A stretch of DNA of 64,000 bases from Trogon surrucura (Eukaryota; Chordata; Aves; Trogoniformes; Trogonidae). A program made the translations under genes and the position numbers. The notes beneath the pieces are model-generated. The model was not told the DNA's origin. It was given only the letters and a program-made list of their open reading frames with translations, and did no database searches. Position 1 is the stretch's first letter. Every line of letters starts with the position of its first letter. The DNA lies in the NCBI GenBank assembly GCA_020746105.1, contig CM036620.1, positions 744,001 to 808,000 of the forward strand, written 5' to 3'. This document shows positions 37,702 to 50,700 of this stretch, in pieces.

Positions 37702-40700
37702 CTAAAATGGACAACATATGATTTTACATCAGACGTAAGTCAAACGACAGCAGTCTGCACAGAACCTAAACCTGATCACCTAGCCCATACAGGCAGCCCC
37801 AGCAAACCCCACATTTCAGCCACTCGCACCAGTTGACCCAGGCGGCAGATCAGAAAGCGGAGGTCTAGAGCATCAGCTCTTGAAAGCTCACACTGCAGAT
37901 CACTGACAGGCAAGAACACACTCCCAGTGCCCTCAGACCTCTGCACTGTTTCTTCCTGCCCACCGAGACTGAGATGAAGGTAATCAGAAGGTCACGTGTC
38001 TTCCATACCTCTTTCTTACGTAGCAGTAGATGATAGCAAGTATCCCACTTGTCAGTATTCCTACACCAATTCCCACAGCAATGTAGCGTTCGTAAGAATT
38101 GTGTGCGTAAGAATTTAGTGTTAAATGTTCACACCTCTCTCCGTTATAACCCGCAAGGCACCTACAAAATAAACCATGCAACAATTATTCAGAATTTATT
38201 TCAGAAACGCACGTGAGTTTTCATGAGTTTTAAACAATTTAAGTCTAAATGAAGAAGGGCTGAACGTGGTGCTCAGTCAGAATCTCTTCACTCCACCAAG
38301 ACTGCCAGTTGCCCCAGTCTATGTAGTTTAAAGCTAGCTCAAGTGCTGCAGTCACAGCAGCAAGCGCAGTCTAAACAAAGCCTCATGGTGGAGGACGTGG
38401 ATCAAGGGCACTGTGCTCTGCTCATCCTTAGGTACCAGAAGGCCTCCAAAACCCAAAAGCTGCCCAGTACAGGCCCTAGAATCTTTTTAGTGTATCGTAG
38501 TTCTGCTAGGTGTGTAAGCAGTCACAGCAGTTGACATCTCAGAAGATCCTGCCCTCTTCACTGCACCCATCATGAAAAAGCTCTTATTCCTCTACTACTT
38601 CGTCTAGCACCAGTTGTGACGTGGGATAACCCCACAGCAACGACCTGCAGAGCTGTGACTTGTCTCTCTCACTTCTTTAGCATTACACCAGCAGAGCACT
38701 ACTGCCTCATTCACAGTCCAGAGCCACCAGAGCACTCAAGCCTGTGCCAAATCTTAAGCCTGCAAATACTTGACCTGTGCTTGAAAGCTGTGCTCTGCTG
38801 ACAAGCAGTCGTGTTACAACAGGAGCATGCAGCAGACACAGATATGATGCTCCTGTTGCTCTTTCCTAAGAAGGATACCTATATGCAGCATTCCTTACTT
38901 GCATATGGGTTTTCTCAATTCACTGTGGAAAGCACAGAGTCCGTTGATGCAGTAGCTGTGGTGTTCTTCAAGACAGGTCTGCATAAGCTTCAGGAGCTTG
39001 GGCTGCTCTGTGTAGTCTACTGTGAAAGGCAAAAGAGTCATGTTATATTTCTGCATAAGAATGTAATCATTTGAATATATTTTCACAAGTGAAGTTGAAC
39101 AGACATGGCCTGCACAGGACATGCAATATATACATTTATTGTGCTATCTCTTGTGAGCAGATTCAGACACTGCTAAGGAGAAAAAACTTCTAAGACATTC
39201 CAGCACAGCTTGATAGAAAGTGCAAGCTGTAAATAAACTACTGCTGGAGACGTGTGTAAAAACAATTACGGGAGATTCCTCTAGGGTAATATCAGCATTA
39301 TCCAACTCGCAATCCACCCAGAAAATCCACCCTGGGAGTACCAGGAGTCCAGCATACAGGGAGGGCATCAAGTTATTCTCAGTGTGCTTCCCACTCTGAA
39401 TTCCAAGTATTAAGTCCTTGTTTCCTGAGGATCTTATACTCCCATACCATACCGACAGAAGAGCTGAGCCCAGGAGTGAGCCAGCCTGCTCGGCAAGAGC
39501 AGCGCAGAGATCGGCATCCCTCTCCTACACGGAAGCAAGGGTGTGGGCAAGTGGAGAGAAAGCTCAAAAGCTTCACCATCAAAGCAAACATCTGTTGGAA
39601 CTGGTCTCTACCTGGTTACAAGAATTGCTGGTGGGGTGGCGTGTCCCAGCAATGTGTTAGTCTTTCAGAGGACTGCTTTAGTGAGAGCTGAAGGCCATTT
39701 CCTAAACGACTGTATGTCAACATCTGCTTTCAGTTATGGCCACAAGAAAAACAACATGATGCAGGAAGGTGACAGCATGACTGAACAATGGCACAGCTAG
39801 CAGAATCCTTCCTTTCTAAGTGCTGAATCAAGGTCTGCAGATATCACACCAATGTGCACAAGTTGAGATCCCACAACACATTTTTCAGCAGTATCACCAC
39901 CAATCTCCTAAATTTCCAACCAAATTCCAGTTTGCGTCATTCAAGGGCAGAAATTCTACCTGTGCACTCAACTAACTGATTTTTTTTTTTCTTGCACCCT
40001 TTACGTGGCTTCATCACAGGGATGACAAGTGATGGTGAATGGTTGCTCTACTCTAGGCCTGCACGTTAGAGCAATTCATGGCTTCAGTTGTAAATCCTGT
40101 GGTGTGGACACCTAAGAGGCATGATGCTGACACTGTGACCCAACGCTACTTGGAAAATAGCATCCCCTAAAATCTAACAGAGGTATCAAAGCTCTGCCTC
40201 ATCAAGAGACATAGAGCAAAGAAGTAATAATTCACCTTGGCTCAAAAAAGAACATGCAGTTTTAACACACTTGCTCAGGAAAAGCTGCAGAAATGGAAAA
40301 ACTCCATCTTGCACTTTTCTCATCCCAAAGCAGCATCTTTCCTGGTCTTGTAAAAAAAAAAAAAAATCACCATTTTCTGTTCACACTGTGGAGAAAAAAC
40401 GGACCTACAGATTTTATAACAGCAGATGGATGATACAATGGAAAACAACGCACGTGACAGACACAGCAGCAGAGCTCAGCATGCCGAGGAGATCCAAGAT
40501 GCAAATGCCCATTTTCACTTAAGCCTAATGGGCTGCAGACCAGCTACCGAAGCTCTGTAGGGAAGATCTCCAGGAAACAGGCAGCAGCACATTCACACTT
40601 CTCCCGTGTCTCTCAAATCCTTAGACACCAGCTTTTCAGCATCACCATTTCAGCACAAAGTGGGCTGAACACTGCGCTACTGGCTCAACCTAACGACTCA

Positions 40701-43700
40701 ACAGGGCTCGTTCACGTGAGCTTCCTGTCACCCAAAACACTCCTCTAGAACGAGGCCCTGCGAGGATGTCTACTGCACAGGTTAAATACTGCTGCCACAC
40801 AAGGGGAAAAAACTAAATGAGGATGGCACGAATCTACATGCCAAGGGCATGAATTTCCCAGTCACCTCTATTTGAACTTCCACCAGATGGATTCAGACAG
40901 CTAGAGCATCCCTCCTCGCTGACCCATCCGCGGCCGAGAGGTGGCAGCCTCCCCTCTACCAAGGGCTAGAAGAAACTTCCTTTTGGGCAGGTATGGGAAA
41001 CCTCTTGCCCCGAGTTAGTCCTGTCATTAGAAACAGGTCAGCCTAGAGCAGGAAACCTGCCTGGAAAGTGTTGGAGACACACATCTTGCTACACGGGTGA
41101 CAAACAATACATTCCATCCTCATTGTCAGGAGCAAGAGCTTTGGGGGTTCAGAGATCAGATCTCAAATAGACCCCAAAATTGTGAGTGTTAATTATTTAG
41201 TTGCTGCAAAAGTATACATTGCTTCCGAAGGAATGTTGAATCTTGCAAACAAAAAGAACAATTTTCTAAGCCATCCCAGAGCATTATGCTAATTCATATC
41301 GTATTATCCACCTCGATACTAAATAAGCTGTTGAATAAACACATCCATGTGCCCTTTCATGTCACGTGAGAAAAGAAAAGCATGCTGTGTAAGCACTTCA
41401 GCTTGCAACTGAGTCATTCAAACAGATACACTTGGCAAGATGCGACATGAAATCAAAACTACAGGTACTTGGGAGCCTGGGCACGCCAAAACTGACAGAC
41501 CGGCAACAATCCGAGTCAGCCACTGAGACCACGACAGCTCAGCCTTCGCACATGGTGCGTTGCAGAGGAACCAGAGAGTCCGAGAGGGGAGGGAAGGGGT
41601 GAGCCCCTGGTTCAGGGCCTCAGTCCCCAGAGGGCTTGGAAAATCCACAAGAAACTGCGGGTTCCTCCAGTGACACTTGAGCAGACCTTGGTTTTCTTAG
41701 GATCCAGGATTACTGAAGCTTGGTTACAAATCTTACTATCAACTTAAACTTGCACAGGAAAAGGAGTTACGAAAAAATAAAACAGATACGAGTTTCTTGG
41801 GTGACTCTTCAAGCACTTCTTCTCAATCTTCTTTCTGGAAAAGCCGTTTTCCAACTTTTAAGAGACTTGGTTAAAGGTCCACCAAATTATACTTTTAACT
41901 ACCTGCTTAAACGTGTGCCTGTAGGTTTCTGAATTTGCTCCCACTCTCCTCCAAAAGCACTGCTATCTAGCTGGCCTGCGCTGCCACAGCCAGCAGAAAG
42001 GTCCATGTGACAGACACGGCTGTGTCCCTGTAAATAAGCCTCTTAGTTGTTAAAACATGACCTAGAACTCCTGCTTTCTAGAAATACTCTGAAGATGGTA
42101 CTTCACAAGATAAAAAGACATTTCTACTTGATTATACTCATGTTCGCTGTATGCAATTCTGAAAGAATCATGTCGGAAATCCACCAGATACACAGACAAA
42201 TTCAAACCAGACCACAGTGCTGTGCTGACAAATCAAACTATTGCAATCAAAAAACCGGTATCACTTCAATTTCACACATCAGTGTGTAGAGAGTAAACAG
42301 CTATTTTATATACATATATATGGAATGCACATAGACTGTATATGTATGGAGGAATGCGTATATAACACTGTACCACTAAGACAACTTAGACAAAAAAACA
42401 ACAAAAACCACACCACCAAACAGTCTGACTTGTGAGAAACACTGAAAGCTTACAGATCTACTAAACAAAGCTTGTAAGACATCCTGTGGGGACTTATATT
42501 TAACAGAGGATCATCTGTATGCACATTTTATATTCTTTATAAAGTACAAAGCCATTACTAAGTATCACTGTTAAAAATCCTTTCCTCCTTTACTGACCTG
42601 CCAAAACCTCAGCTCCAGATCGCACAGTTCTCCCAAAGCAATGACATCACTAGCACCTGAAGTAACATCAAGAGTGCAGCTTGCAGGATAAACCCAGCGC
42701 TCTGGTCTCAGATGTTGGCAGGTCAATAGCTTGAGTTCACACTCGAGTCAGGGGAGAACAAGAAAAAGAAAGAAAAGAGCGAGCGAGCACTCTGAAGAGG
42801 GTTGTGGAAGCTGCGATAGCCGAAAGCAAAACTGCAACAAAGAGACAAACTACTGAGTAACAGTAATGATTAACATCACTGGTGTGCATCAAGATTCACA
42901 CTGAAGACAGCTAGAAAACAAGCACTACCTACAACTAACAGAAACAGCCATCAGAAACTCACATGATCTCTCCCAATTAGCCTCAAAATGTCTTCAAATT
43001 GTAACTGACTGGATAAACAGTTGTTTAGCCGGTCAACGCTGAGCCGGCAGCGATTACTTCATTGAGGTTTTTAAGGCTCCGGGAGCAAAGCAGCTCTTGT
43101 CACAAGTCCAACACGCACACAATATTCAAGAGGGTCCAAGTGACAGGAGTGCGACAGCAGCTATCATAATAATAGGTTACATCGGGGTTTTGTTTTGGCG
43201 TTTTTTGGTTTGGGGAGGTGGGGTTAAGTGACAGATTAATAGAGACCAGCAGAACAAAAAGAAAATACCTTCAGTGTTGTTTTTTGTCCAATTATTCCAT
43301 AGATCTGTGCTGAGGGATGAAACAGTAATAGCTGACTCTTCACTCAGTGCCCCCATTGCTGTGTAATGCAAATAGATGCTTACTGTAACAGAAAAACTCA
43401 GTATATCTATTCAAGGTTCATTTCATCCAGAAAACACAAACCCACTTAACACAATTCTGATACATGCAGCAATATAATAACAACTAATTTACAACACGCT
43501 TGCCTCTAACTGCCTTTTGCCACCATCTCATTAGGATTGTGGGGAAATAAATTATTATTTGCACATTTTCAAAACCCACAGCCATTCTGTTCTTCATTCT
43601 ATCGTCTTACGCAATTTACAGCACAGATACTACAACGTTATGCATATTTACCAGTCTAAGTAGCTTCTTTCCAACAAGTCTAAATTATACCCTATCAGTT

Positions 43701-43889
43701 AAAATTTCCCCCAGGTTTACCATTACTACAATAACGCTGCTTTGCAACGTCTTGGCGTGCTTCCCATCCCTACCCCTTGCTGCCGAAAGAGCAAACTACC
43801 GTTCAGCAAAGCTGTATCGCTTACAACGTTGAAAAACGTCTGCCAGACCTACCTTTCAGCAAAATATAGATCAGCATTCCAAATGCCAT
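37647..43889 (-). CDS. EPGN: Epigen precursor (complete, 5 coding exons)
   Basis: Seen: exons 43853-43889, 43269-43382, 38899-39019, 38009-38161 and 37647-37701 join in frame to 480 nt, 159 residues plus TGA. Residues 1 to about 24 are a signal peptide. Two N-glycosylation sequons (N43-W-T, N47-N-T) match those of human epigen. One EGF module spans residues 66-101 with spacing C-x7-C-x4-C-x10-C-x-C-x8-C. EHLTLNSY is followed by a membrane helix from about residue 117 to 139, rich in Gly and Ile, then a tail containing KLKSPYKVC. Motifs [20 protein letters not shown] and YIAVGIGVG closely match human epigen (154 aa). Known: EPGN is a low-affinity but strongly mitogenic ErbB1 ligand of epithelia, released by shedding. 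The ATG has GCC before it and G after it. The gene lies between MTHFD2L and EREG, all on the same strand, as in mammals. Confidence 0.96.
37702..38008 (-). other. EPGN intron 4
   Basis: A 307-bp intron with a GTATGG donor and a CATTTTAG acceptor. I see no other element in it. Short size and the open frame past its donor make retention plausible. Confidence 0.85.
38009..38161 (-). CDS. EPGN: EPGN coding exon 4 (EGF end and transmembrane helix)
   Basis: 153 nt between the acceptor TTTTGTAG and the donor GTATGG, phase 2 in and phase 2 out. It encodes [15 protein letters not shown] and the membrane helix. The frame stays open 25 bases past the donor to a TGA at 37984-37986, so intron retention would only swap the last residues. 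Confidence 0.95.
38899..39019 (-). CDS. EPGN: EPGN coding exon 3 (EGF module, cysteines 1-4)
   Basis: 121 nt between the acceptor CCTTTCACAG and the donor GTAAGG, phase 1 in and phase 2 out. It encodes [17 protein letters not shown], very close to human CLEDHNSYCINGACAFH. Confidence 0.95.
39020..43268 (-). other. EPGN intron 2
   Basis: The longest EPGN intron (4.2 kb). Apart from a 15-base A run at 40352-40366 I recognise no repeat, RNA gene or exon in it. The AT-rich stretch around 42,300-42,350 has short TATA-type runs only. Confidence 0.8.
43269..43382 (-). CDS. EPGN: EPGN coding exon 2
   Basis: 114 nt between the acceptor TTCTGTTACAG and the donor GTATTT, phase 1 in and phase 1 out. It holds the end of the signal peptide and the propeptide with the NWT and NNT glycosylation sequons. 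Confidence 0.92.
43853..43889 (-). CDS. EPGN: EPGN coding exon 1
   Basis: It encodes [12 protein letters not shown] plus one base before the donor GTAGGT. Joined to exon 2 it gives [17 protein letters not shown], aligning with human ISVYLLFNAMTALTEE. The ATG context is GCCATGG, a strong start. Confidence 0.9.
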
Positions 43890-43978
43890 GGCAAACAGCC
43901 GCTTCAACACCTTCTCAGCTCTTCTTTCCAGGTGGCTTGCTCGCTCTGCTTACCTGCGCTCCCGTGTTTTCTCTCGCA

Positions 43979-43986
43979 CTTATATG
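43979..43986 (-). promoter_or_regulatory. TATA box of EPGN
   Basis: The minus strand reads CATATAAG 90-97 bp upstream of the EPGN ATG. This predicts transcription starting near 43,950 with a 5' UTR of about 60 nt. The region has no CpG island, unlike the EREG start. Confidence 0.55.
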
Positions 43987-43989
43987 CCA

Positions 43990-46074
43990 GGAAGCGTCAT
44001 CCGCTGTTCTCGCCAATCAAAAAAAGGTGCATCTGGCAACGACCTCAACCCCCGGGGCAACCACACATTTATTTAGGAAACTGCTATTATCTTGCAAGGG
44101 GATCAGGTTTTCTTTTGAAACCTGGGTTTCCTATTACCCGTGGGCATAATTGTGCATGCAAAAGTACAGTTTTCAAGAGAGACCTGGTATCTGCCAGAGC
44201 AGCTCAGCGAAATACAGCAAAACGGAGGCAAGCAAAATGACAAGTGACGTATGGTGAAAAACGTGATCCTTCTTGGCCCCTGAGCAATGTTGCTCTTGCG
44301 TTACTTCCAGGAGGAGAGTCAGCATTTGCAATGCTACCCTGGAGTGCAGAGTCCCAGGACCAGCCCCTGCTTTGCTCCTCTTCCTCCCTGTACTCAGCTC
44401 CCTGTCACAAATAACCCTCGCTGCAAGAACAGCTAGTGCCAACGTTAGGAAGTGATCAGACACCAAGATAAAGGTTGATGTTCACCATCAGTGACTGCCA
44501 CCAAGAGGCCTTTGATCATGGGCTCGCCAGAGCCCGAGGAGCACGCTATGGCTTTCCATTCAGCCTCTAGAGCGAGGCAGGCCAGCAGACCCACGCAAGG
44601 CCTGAAGTCACCAGCCCGAGCTACGTGTGGTTGAGAGGCAGAACTCAAAAGGTGCCAAAGCACAGGCACTGACGAAAACCAGACTGACACAGCTGGTAAG
44701 CCATTGCCTCCTTTCTCAAGTTATCCCTTCACCGCTCCTGCCCAGCTGCCATAAAAGCTCATCTCAACCTTTTCCAGGAAGCAGGCAGGCATCATGAGAA
44801 CAACCCTACTTCTTAGGTATGTGCAAACACCTGATCTGTCATACACCTTTCTTCTGCTAAACCACTCGCCACAGCCCCAAACGCTGTCCAGCTTCCAAGG
44901 TCACAGGCAGCCTGAGACCAGTAGGACCGGTCTCTCTCCCAAGGGTACTACATGACCAGCCCCAGCAGAGCAGATGGTCTGAAAGGCCCAGTTCAATAAC
45001 TTACACATATAGCAAGAAACTAACTCTCACCAAAGGCCAAGTACATGCTGCACACGCCAGTAACAACTTTCGCTTTCTCAACTGTGAGCTCCAAGCAACA
45101 TGAACATTTCATAACTTTGCTATTTTAAAAGCAAGTGTCTTCCAATAAGTGCTTGAACAACCTCAGTCAGCTCAAGTTCTCGCTCCGCACTGCACTCTCC
45201 TCGGTGATCTGTAGGATTAAATCTAACCACTTCACATGTTCAGGGAAAAACACAAGCTAGTTATGCACATTTTAATTATGCTCACGGACTGCGTTCCAGG
45301 AGGCTTTTCCCTTCCCTCACTGTCCTGAATTGCTGCATGCCTGCATGCTGATCAAGCGCGCCCTGCGCACTACCCGGATCGACAGAAGTGTTTATGCCTG
45401 CCTGGATAACCTCTGCTATCAGTCCCGCGCAGGGCTCAGGCTCACCAGCCTGCCTTTCCACACGCAGCTACACAATGGGAGCTTAATCCGCTTGAATCCG
45501 TGCGGTGGATTTGTCATTGGGCAATGCGGTTGGGTGCGGTAGCCCCCGAGAAGGCTTCGGTGCATAAGGCCATGCCTCTGTCCACCACAGGGCTTGACCG
45601 GGTCTGGCACATGAGCGTGCTTTGAGGGTTGGTTCACAGGCGCTTCCTCCTGGATGTTCTCCTGGCGGATATATCTGGTAACCCTGAAAACAGCACGCTG
45701 TCGCGTGAACTCCCTGTCTCACTGGCCTGTGTGTAACGCTAACGCATTCACCATTGGGCAAATGAGAAAGAGCTGAAGAAGCACAAGACACTTCAGAGGA
45801 CACAAGCAAGGCAAACAACTCCATGCGAGCAAAATGCCATAAATGGTTGGTCTGCGAAAAAAAATGCATCATGATTGTAGTTAAAGAGAACAAACATGCA
45901 TCTAGAATAGCAATGTCAAGAGAGGAAGAAAAGAAAAAAAAACAGGACTGAACGTGCAGAAGAGCTGCGTTGTCTCCACTCCAATAAGGATTAAAAAAAA
46001 TCCCCAACAAGACACAACCACCCCAAAAACTGTATTACATTTTTCCCCCAAGACTGACATAACAGTGTACAAGC
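43990..46074. other. Spacer between the MTHFD2L 3' end and the EPGN promoter
   Basis: About 2 kb with no recognised gene or repeat. A 175-codon minus-strand frame reaching 46,010 lacks any known domain. Because both flanking genes read the same way, this spacer should hold EPGN upstream control sequence. Confidence 0.5.
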
Positions 46075-46312
46075 TTTATTCCATCTTCATCAAGGACAGG
46101 CTGATCAGGCTAAGACTCACTTCCACAGGCACCTTGATCATCCTAACATATTAACGCTTAAATTTCAACAGATAAGCAAGTGTCTGCACTACTGGCATTA
46201 TATACTGAGTTACGATCCTGTGAACTTCTTTTTAAAAACTGCATTGAACAAAACTCTCAGAAACTCCACCGCAAGAACAATCAGCAGGGAAGTACCGCTC
46301 CATCTTGCTTCT

Positions 46313-46318
46313 TTTATT
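46313..46318 (-). terminator. Candidate poly(A) signal AATAAA for MTHFD2L
   Basis: First minus-strand AATAAA seen downstream of the MTHFD2L stop, followed within about 45 nt by a moderately GU-rich stretch (GATTGTTCTTGCGGTGG). A second hexamer at 46075-46080 is an alternative. Confidence 0.35.
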
Positions 46319-47207
46319 ACAGTAAGGTTGGGGTTTTTTTGTTTAACAGCAGTAACATTTTTTTTCTTTCCCTCTCAAGTCATCTATGGTCTACTAGCAA
46401 ACATCTGAGGCTTCTGATGTACATAAACCAAGGTTATCCCAACTGAGATGGCAAACATGAAGACAGAGCTCCAAACTGGCTCCCAGTGCTTCCAGTGGGA
46501 AGTGGGGTTGGCTCTTGACGCCACTCATGTCACTCAGCTCTACTGGCACCTGAGCAGTAACTCCACTCCCGCTGGCACATGGCATGAGACTACGCAAGAT
46601 GCGACCTGGAACTCACCTTTTAGGGCACAGAAACATACGCATCTTACGCTCCCACCGGGCCTTTCTCTAAGCAGCAAAACGCCGTAGCCATGGATTCACA
46701 GGGCTGAGCCTTGCATCACCCACCAAACCAAAATGCCTTCATGCGATTTCAGAAAGTAAGGAATAACTAATTGGTTTAAAAATCCAACACAAAGATCTCA
46801 TGAGGGATAAGCTTGCGTTTTTCTTCTCTCCTCTGCTCCCCCCCATCCCACTATACAAAAAGTACATGCAGAGCAGTTTTAACTACACTCTCACTGAAGT
46901 CCTATCCAGCCCAGCCATGCGTTCAGGTTTTTTTGTGGGAGGAAGGCATTGTGCACCAAAACACTTTGTCAAACAAATTCAGACATAAAAAGAAAATAAC
47001 TCCAGCCTTAATTCTAGCTACTTACTCATGCATACCTCCTAGATGTTTATGGTCAGAATTCCACCAGCAGTCAAGTTTACTTGACTGTTTAAAAACACGT
47101 GTTGAACAAGTGCATTCAGGTCAGCATTACTGCCTGGCAGGTGAAACAAAAATTTCAGTCTTCCACCCCTTTGAGATTCAAGCTATCTGCTGCTATCTCA
47201 GGGTGCT

Positions 47208-47225
47208 AAAAAAAAAAAAAAAAAA
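47208..47225. repeat. Poly-A run
   Basis: Eighteen consecutive A on the plus strand downstream of the MTHFD2L stop. No retroposed sequence is recognised next to it. Confidence 0.9.
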
Positions 47226-47667
47226 GAGTCAAGATTTCAAACTACATCCAGAGTGTTTCATGACCTCAGAATCCAAACGATAATTTTAGAAGTTTTATAG
47301 CATGTTGAAACTTAGTTTTAACAGTTTGATCAAAACTGAGGGTCCCAGCTGCTGAAAAAACATTTGTAATTGCACCTCCTCCCCAGATACACAGGTATAT
47401 TTGCTTTGGTCTTCATTTTCATGCACATAATTGACCACCACCACCACGTCTGCATATGCTGCATTATCCAATTCATTTTTGCTCACAATAAGTCAGTAGG
47501 AGGTAACATACAGTATTTTAACATTTTGTAAACCATCAGGTTTAGCGTACTTCACATGAAAAAATAAATACAATGTAGAAATAAATATCTTCGTAGTAAA
47601 AAATAAATGTTTTGTGTATTAATAAATAGAACAACTTGGACTCTTCTTCCAAGGTAGCCCGCTTGCT

Positions 47668-47780
47668 CTAGTAAAGGAGCTTTTTAGCAACTATGAGGGT
47701 GTTCTTCAGAAGCATTGCCACAGTCATAGGTCCTACCCCTCCCGGCACAGGAGTGATAAAGCCAGCCTTCTTCTTCACTT
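47668..47780 (-). CDS. MTHFD2L: MTHFD2L terminal coding exon
   Basis: 113 coding nt after the acceptor CTTTTCTCTTAG. The split codon G|AA gives Glu, then [19 protein letters not shown], the final helix and TAG at 47668-47670. The family signature [10 protein letters not shown] is intact. Confidence 0.95.
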
Positions 47781-50700
47781 CTAAGAGAAAAGAGAAAAAG
47801 GTATTGACTAAGACATTCCATGATCACAAACGGGAACTTAAAACCACAGAAGGAGAAATCACCATTTCCTGGATGAGTTAGTTTTCTGCTTCACAACATG
47901 GACAAAGAGCAAAAACAAGAGCTGTCTTAAAGGAAAAAATAGAGGCTACTAGCAAAACTCCTACTGCAACTTCAGTTGTAAACACTCCTCTCCTCCAAAT
48001 GAGAAGACTTTTTTTTGAGCAGTGTTCCTAGTTACCTATACTGAGCTAGAATCCAAAATACTAAACTTTACGAGGTCTCCAACAGAAAGGAAGCTCTTAG
48101 GAAAGAATTAGCTCCAACCACAAACCCGAGCAGACTGCCCAAAGTTAATACACACCTTGAATGCTTGCGTTACTCCATCAGTATTTTTTTTTTTCAAAAG
48201 CATTTAAGTTAACACCTGTCAGGCTAACCTCTTTGTACAATGAATTAATGTAACGCAGCAATAAATCCTGACTTGATATTCTTATCTAACGCACAAAACA
48301 CAATCAACTGGAACTGCAGGTTACTTGCAAAGTATGCAACTGCCTGGGAATTTGTTACATGACAAACTGTACCAAGCAAGTACTTGCTAATAATAGTTAG
48401 TCCAAACAGCATATTACTAACCTGATTACTACAGAGGTTTTTTCTCAAGTGCCACCGTGAGAGGTTTTCTGTTTGTTAGTTTGAGGGATTTTTGCTTGCT
48501 CAGAAATTATTGCCTGCAAACTCACGCCCCGCTGTTAAAAGCATTGTTTTCCAATGGGCACACTCCCGTGCACAAGAGAAAACTGAGCAAGCCTAACTCT
48601 GACAGCAGTACATACATACCCAACTGAAGTCACTCCAGAGCAGAATCTGGAGCTGGCTACGGAAGCGATCAGTGGGCAGCAAAGAAGGTACCTGCATTTC
48701 GGAACAAACCAGATAACTTGGTCCTGCTTTAAGTGCACTCTTCTTGAATCTATGTGGTGCTTCACTGTTGAGAATAACAAAGTCTCACAAAAAAGAAATA
48801 TTACTGGAAAATTTGAAAAGGCTAGATATTGTGTAGGTTGGCTTTTGGTTTTGGATAGAGTTCTTAGATTTTAACGGGACGAAAGATAAAGGAAAGGAAA
48901 AACCCCCCACTGGCTGAAGACCAAGGCAGGGATCTTACAAGCGCATTTGCAGAAGTTCTCTCACTGAACTGAAGAGCAGAAAATGAAGCGTCATTGAGGA
49001 CAGATGGCAGGTACAACTGGGAGAGTTTTAATTGCTCAGTGGACTGTACCACCAGATATGCTGTTAAAATACTTGGAAAAGTAAACAAATTGCAACATGG
49101 AGGTTTTTTAACATGCAAACTGCAACAAAGGAATTAAGATCTCTCATGACAGCTAGCCTTAATGTTCTTAAACACAAATCTTTTTAATAGTTATACTATT
49201 TTCAACTACCTAGCACTTGAGACTGGTGTTTACGGCTAGTACAGTTACTACAAATTCCCGGATTCATGTCATAATTATTGACATGTATGTGATGTACCCA
49301 CATCTGAAGTAAGTGCACTTATTAACATAGAAAATTATTCAGGCAATCTAAATTAAGTTTGTTTCCATGGCAACGTCACATGCCTCTTCTCGTGGCATTA
49401 TTCAAACTATTCCTATCTTACTTGCGAAGAGGAGCAATCCACAACCAGACCGTGCTTTACCTAACGAAAACCTTGTCATGAACATCTGACACATTCATTG
49501 CCTCTAGTGTTAGTAAACGTACTCAGCAGTAAACACAGAGTAGGCTGTTTTCACAAACTGCTGGGGAATTTCTCTAGCCAGACTCTATCATCATGGAAAT
49601 CCCCGTGGGTCAGTGGGGCAGAAGCCATGTTTTGTATCAGTTTAGCATAAAACCACCTGGATAGCTCATTCAGAAAAGCTGATCCAGAGTCTGAAATGCA
49701 CAACAGGCATCAGCGTTGAGGAAAACACCATCTGATAAGTCTCCATTTAAGAGTAAACACAGATATGGTGAATGCAATTTTCCAAGATGAATGCCAGCGA
49801 CCCAAGACAGGAAAACAACTTGGCCCTCAAAAACATAAATAGATTTGCCTTTCCCTGTGAAGTGGGGCAGGCCAAAGCACAGCTCCCAGACAGCGCTCCA
49901 GCGTGACCCATCCAACAGTGGAAAGGAAGGTGCTGCCGCCCTGTTGGTTCCTTCAGGTCTTGTTCCTGCTTCTCAGCAATAGGGTAACTTTGTCCCCAGC
50001 TTCAACTCTGCTTTCGAGAGGCATGCTGTTCTCCCAGGCACTTCTCTGCCAATCTGGAAAACGCTGGTATGCAGATCAGGTGGCCTAAGGGGGAGGAGCC
50101 GCTATTTTGCAGCTTCTGTAGAACCTTAAAAAAAAAATCTTCCTTTGATTCTTCAGAAGAAATGAAATGTAGATTGTTTCCTTGAAAAACAGGATCCACT
50201 GCTTTGGAAACAGTCCTTCATTCCTAGGTTCCTTTAAAGCTAAGGACATCAGACACCTAATAGGGTTAATCACACAAACCAAGGGCAAGTCTCAACCTGA
50301 AGGCGGTTCTGGATCTTGTGCATCTCTGTTAAGCGATGCCGAGTAATTCCTGCCTAAGCACTGTTTCCACACAGCTTTACGAGTCCCTGTAAAGCTGCTC
50401 GGGATCACCGCATCCTTGCAGCCCTGCGCAAGTGAGAATCACATGCTCAGCGACCACGGCAGGTATCCCACACTCTGCCCTACGCATTCTGGGTTGCTTC
50501 TCACTATGCGCTGTGGCATACCAGCCCGCAAGCATACATCCCTTTTGTCATAGCGCCTTTCTTTTGATATTAACACCTTTTCTCTTGGTGCAGCTATTTC
50601 AACTGCAGTATCAAGGAAAGCCAGGGAATTAGGGCCCAGTACTGTAACTGTAACACTGCACGCCTCTTCCACAGCAGAGCACCAGACTTGGCCACCCAAT

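Larger units (their letters stand above)
46075..47667 (-). other. MTHFD2L: Probable MTHFD2L 3' UTR
   Basis: No AATAAA or ATTAAA was found on the minus strand close to the stop. The first AATAAA hexamers I see are at 46313-46318 and 46075-46080, giving a 3' UTR of 1.35-1.6 kb. The stretch holds an 18-base A run at 47208-47225. The end point is inferred; transcript data would fix it. Confidence 0.35.

Noticed and set aside
45483-46010. 175-codon minus-strand open frame between MTHFD2L and EPGN
   Set aside because: It contains low-complexity Phe/Ser stretches from T-rich DNA and no known motif. I treat it as spacer.
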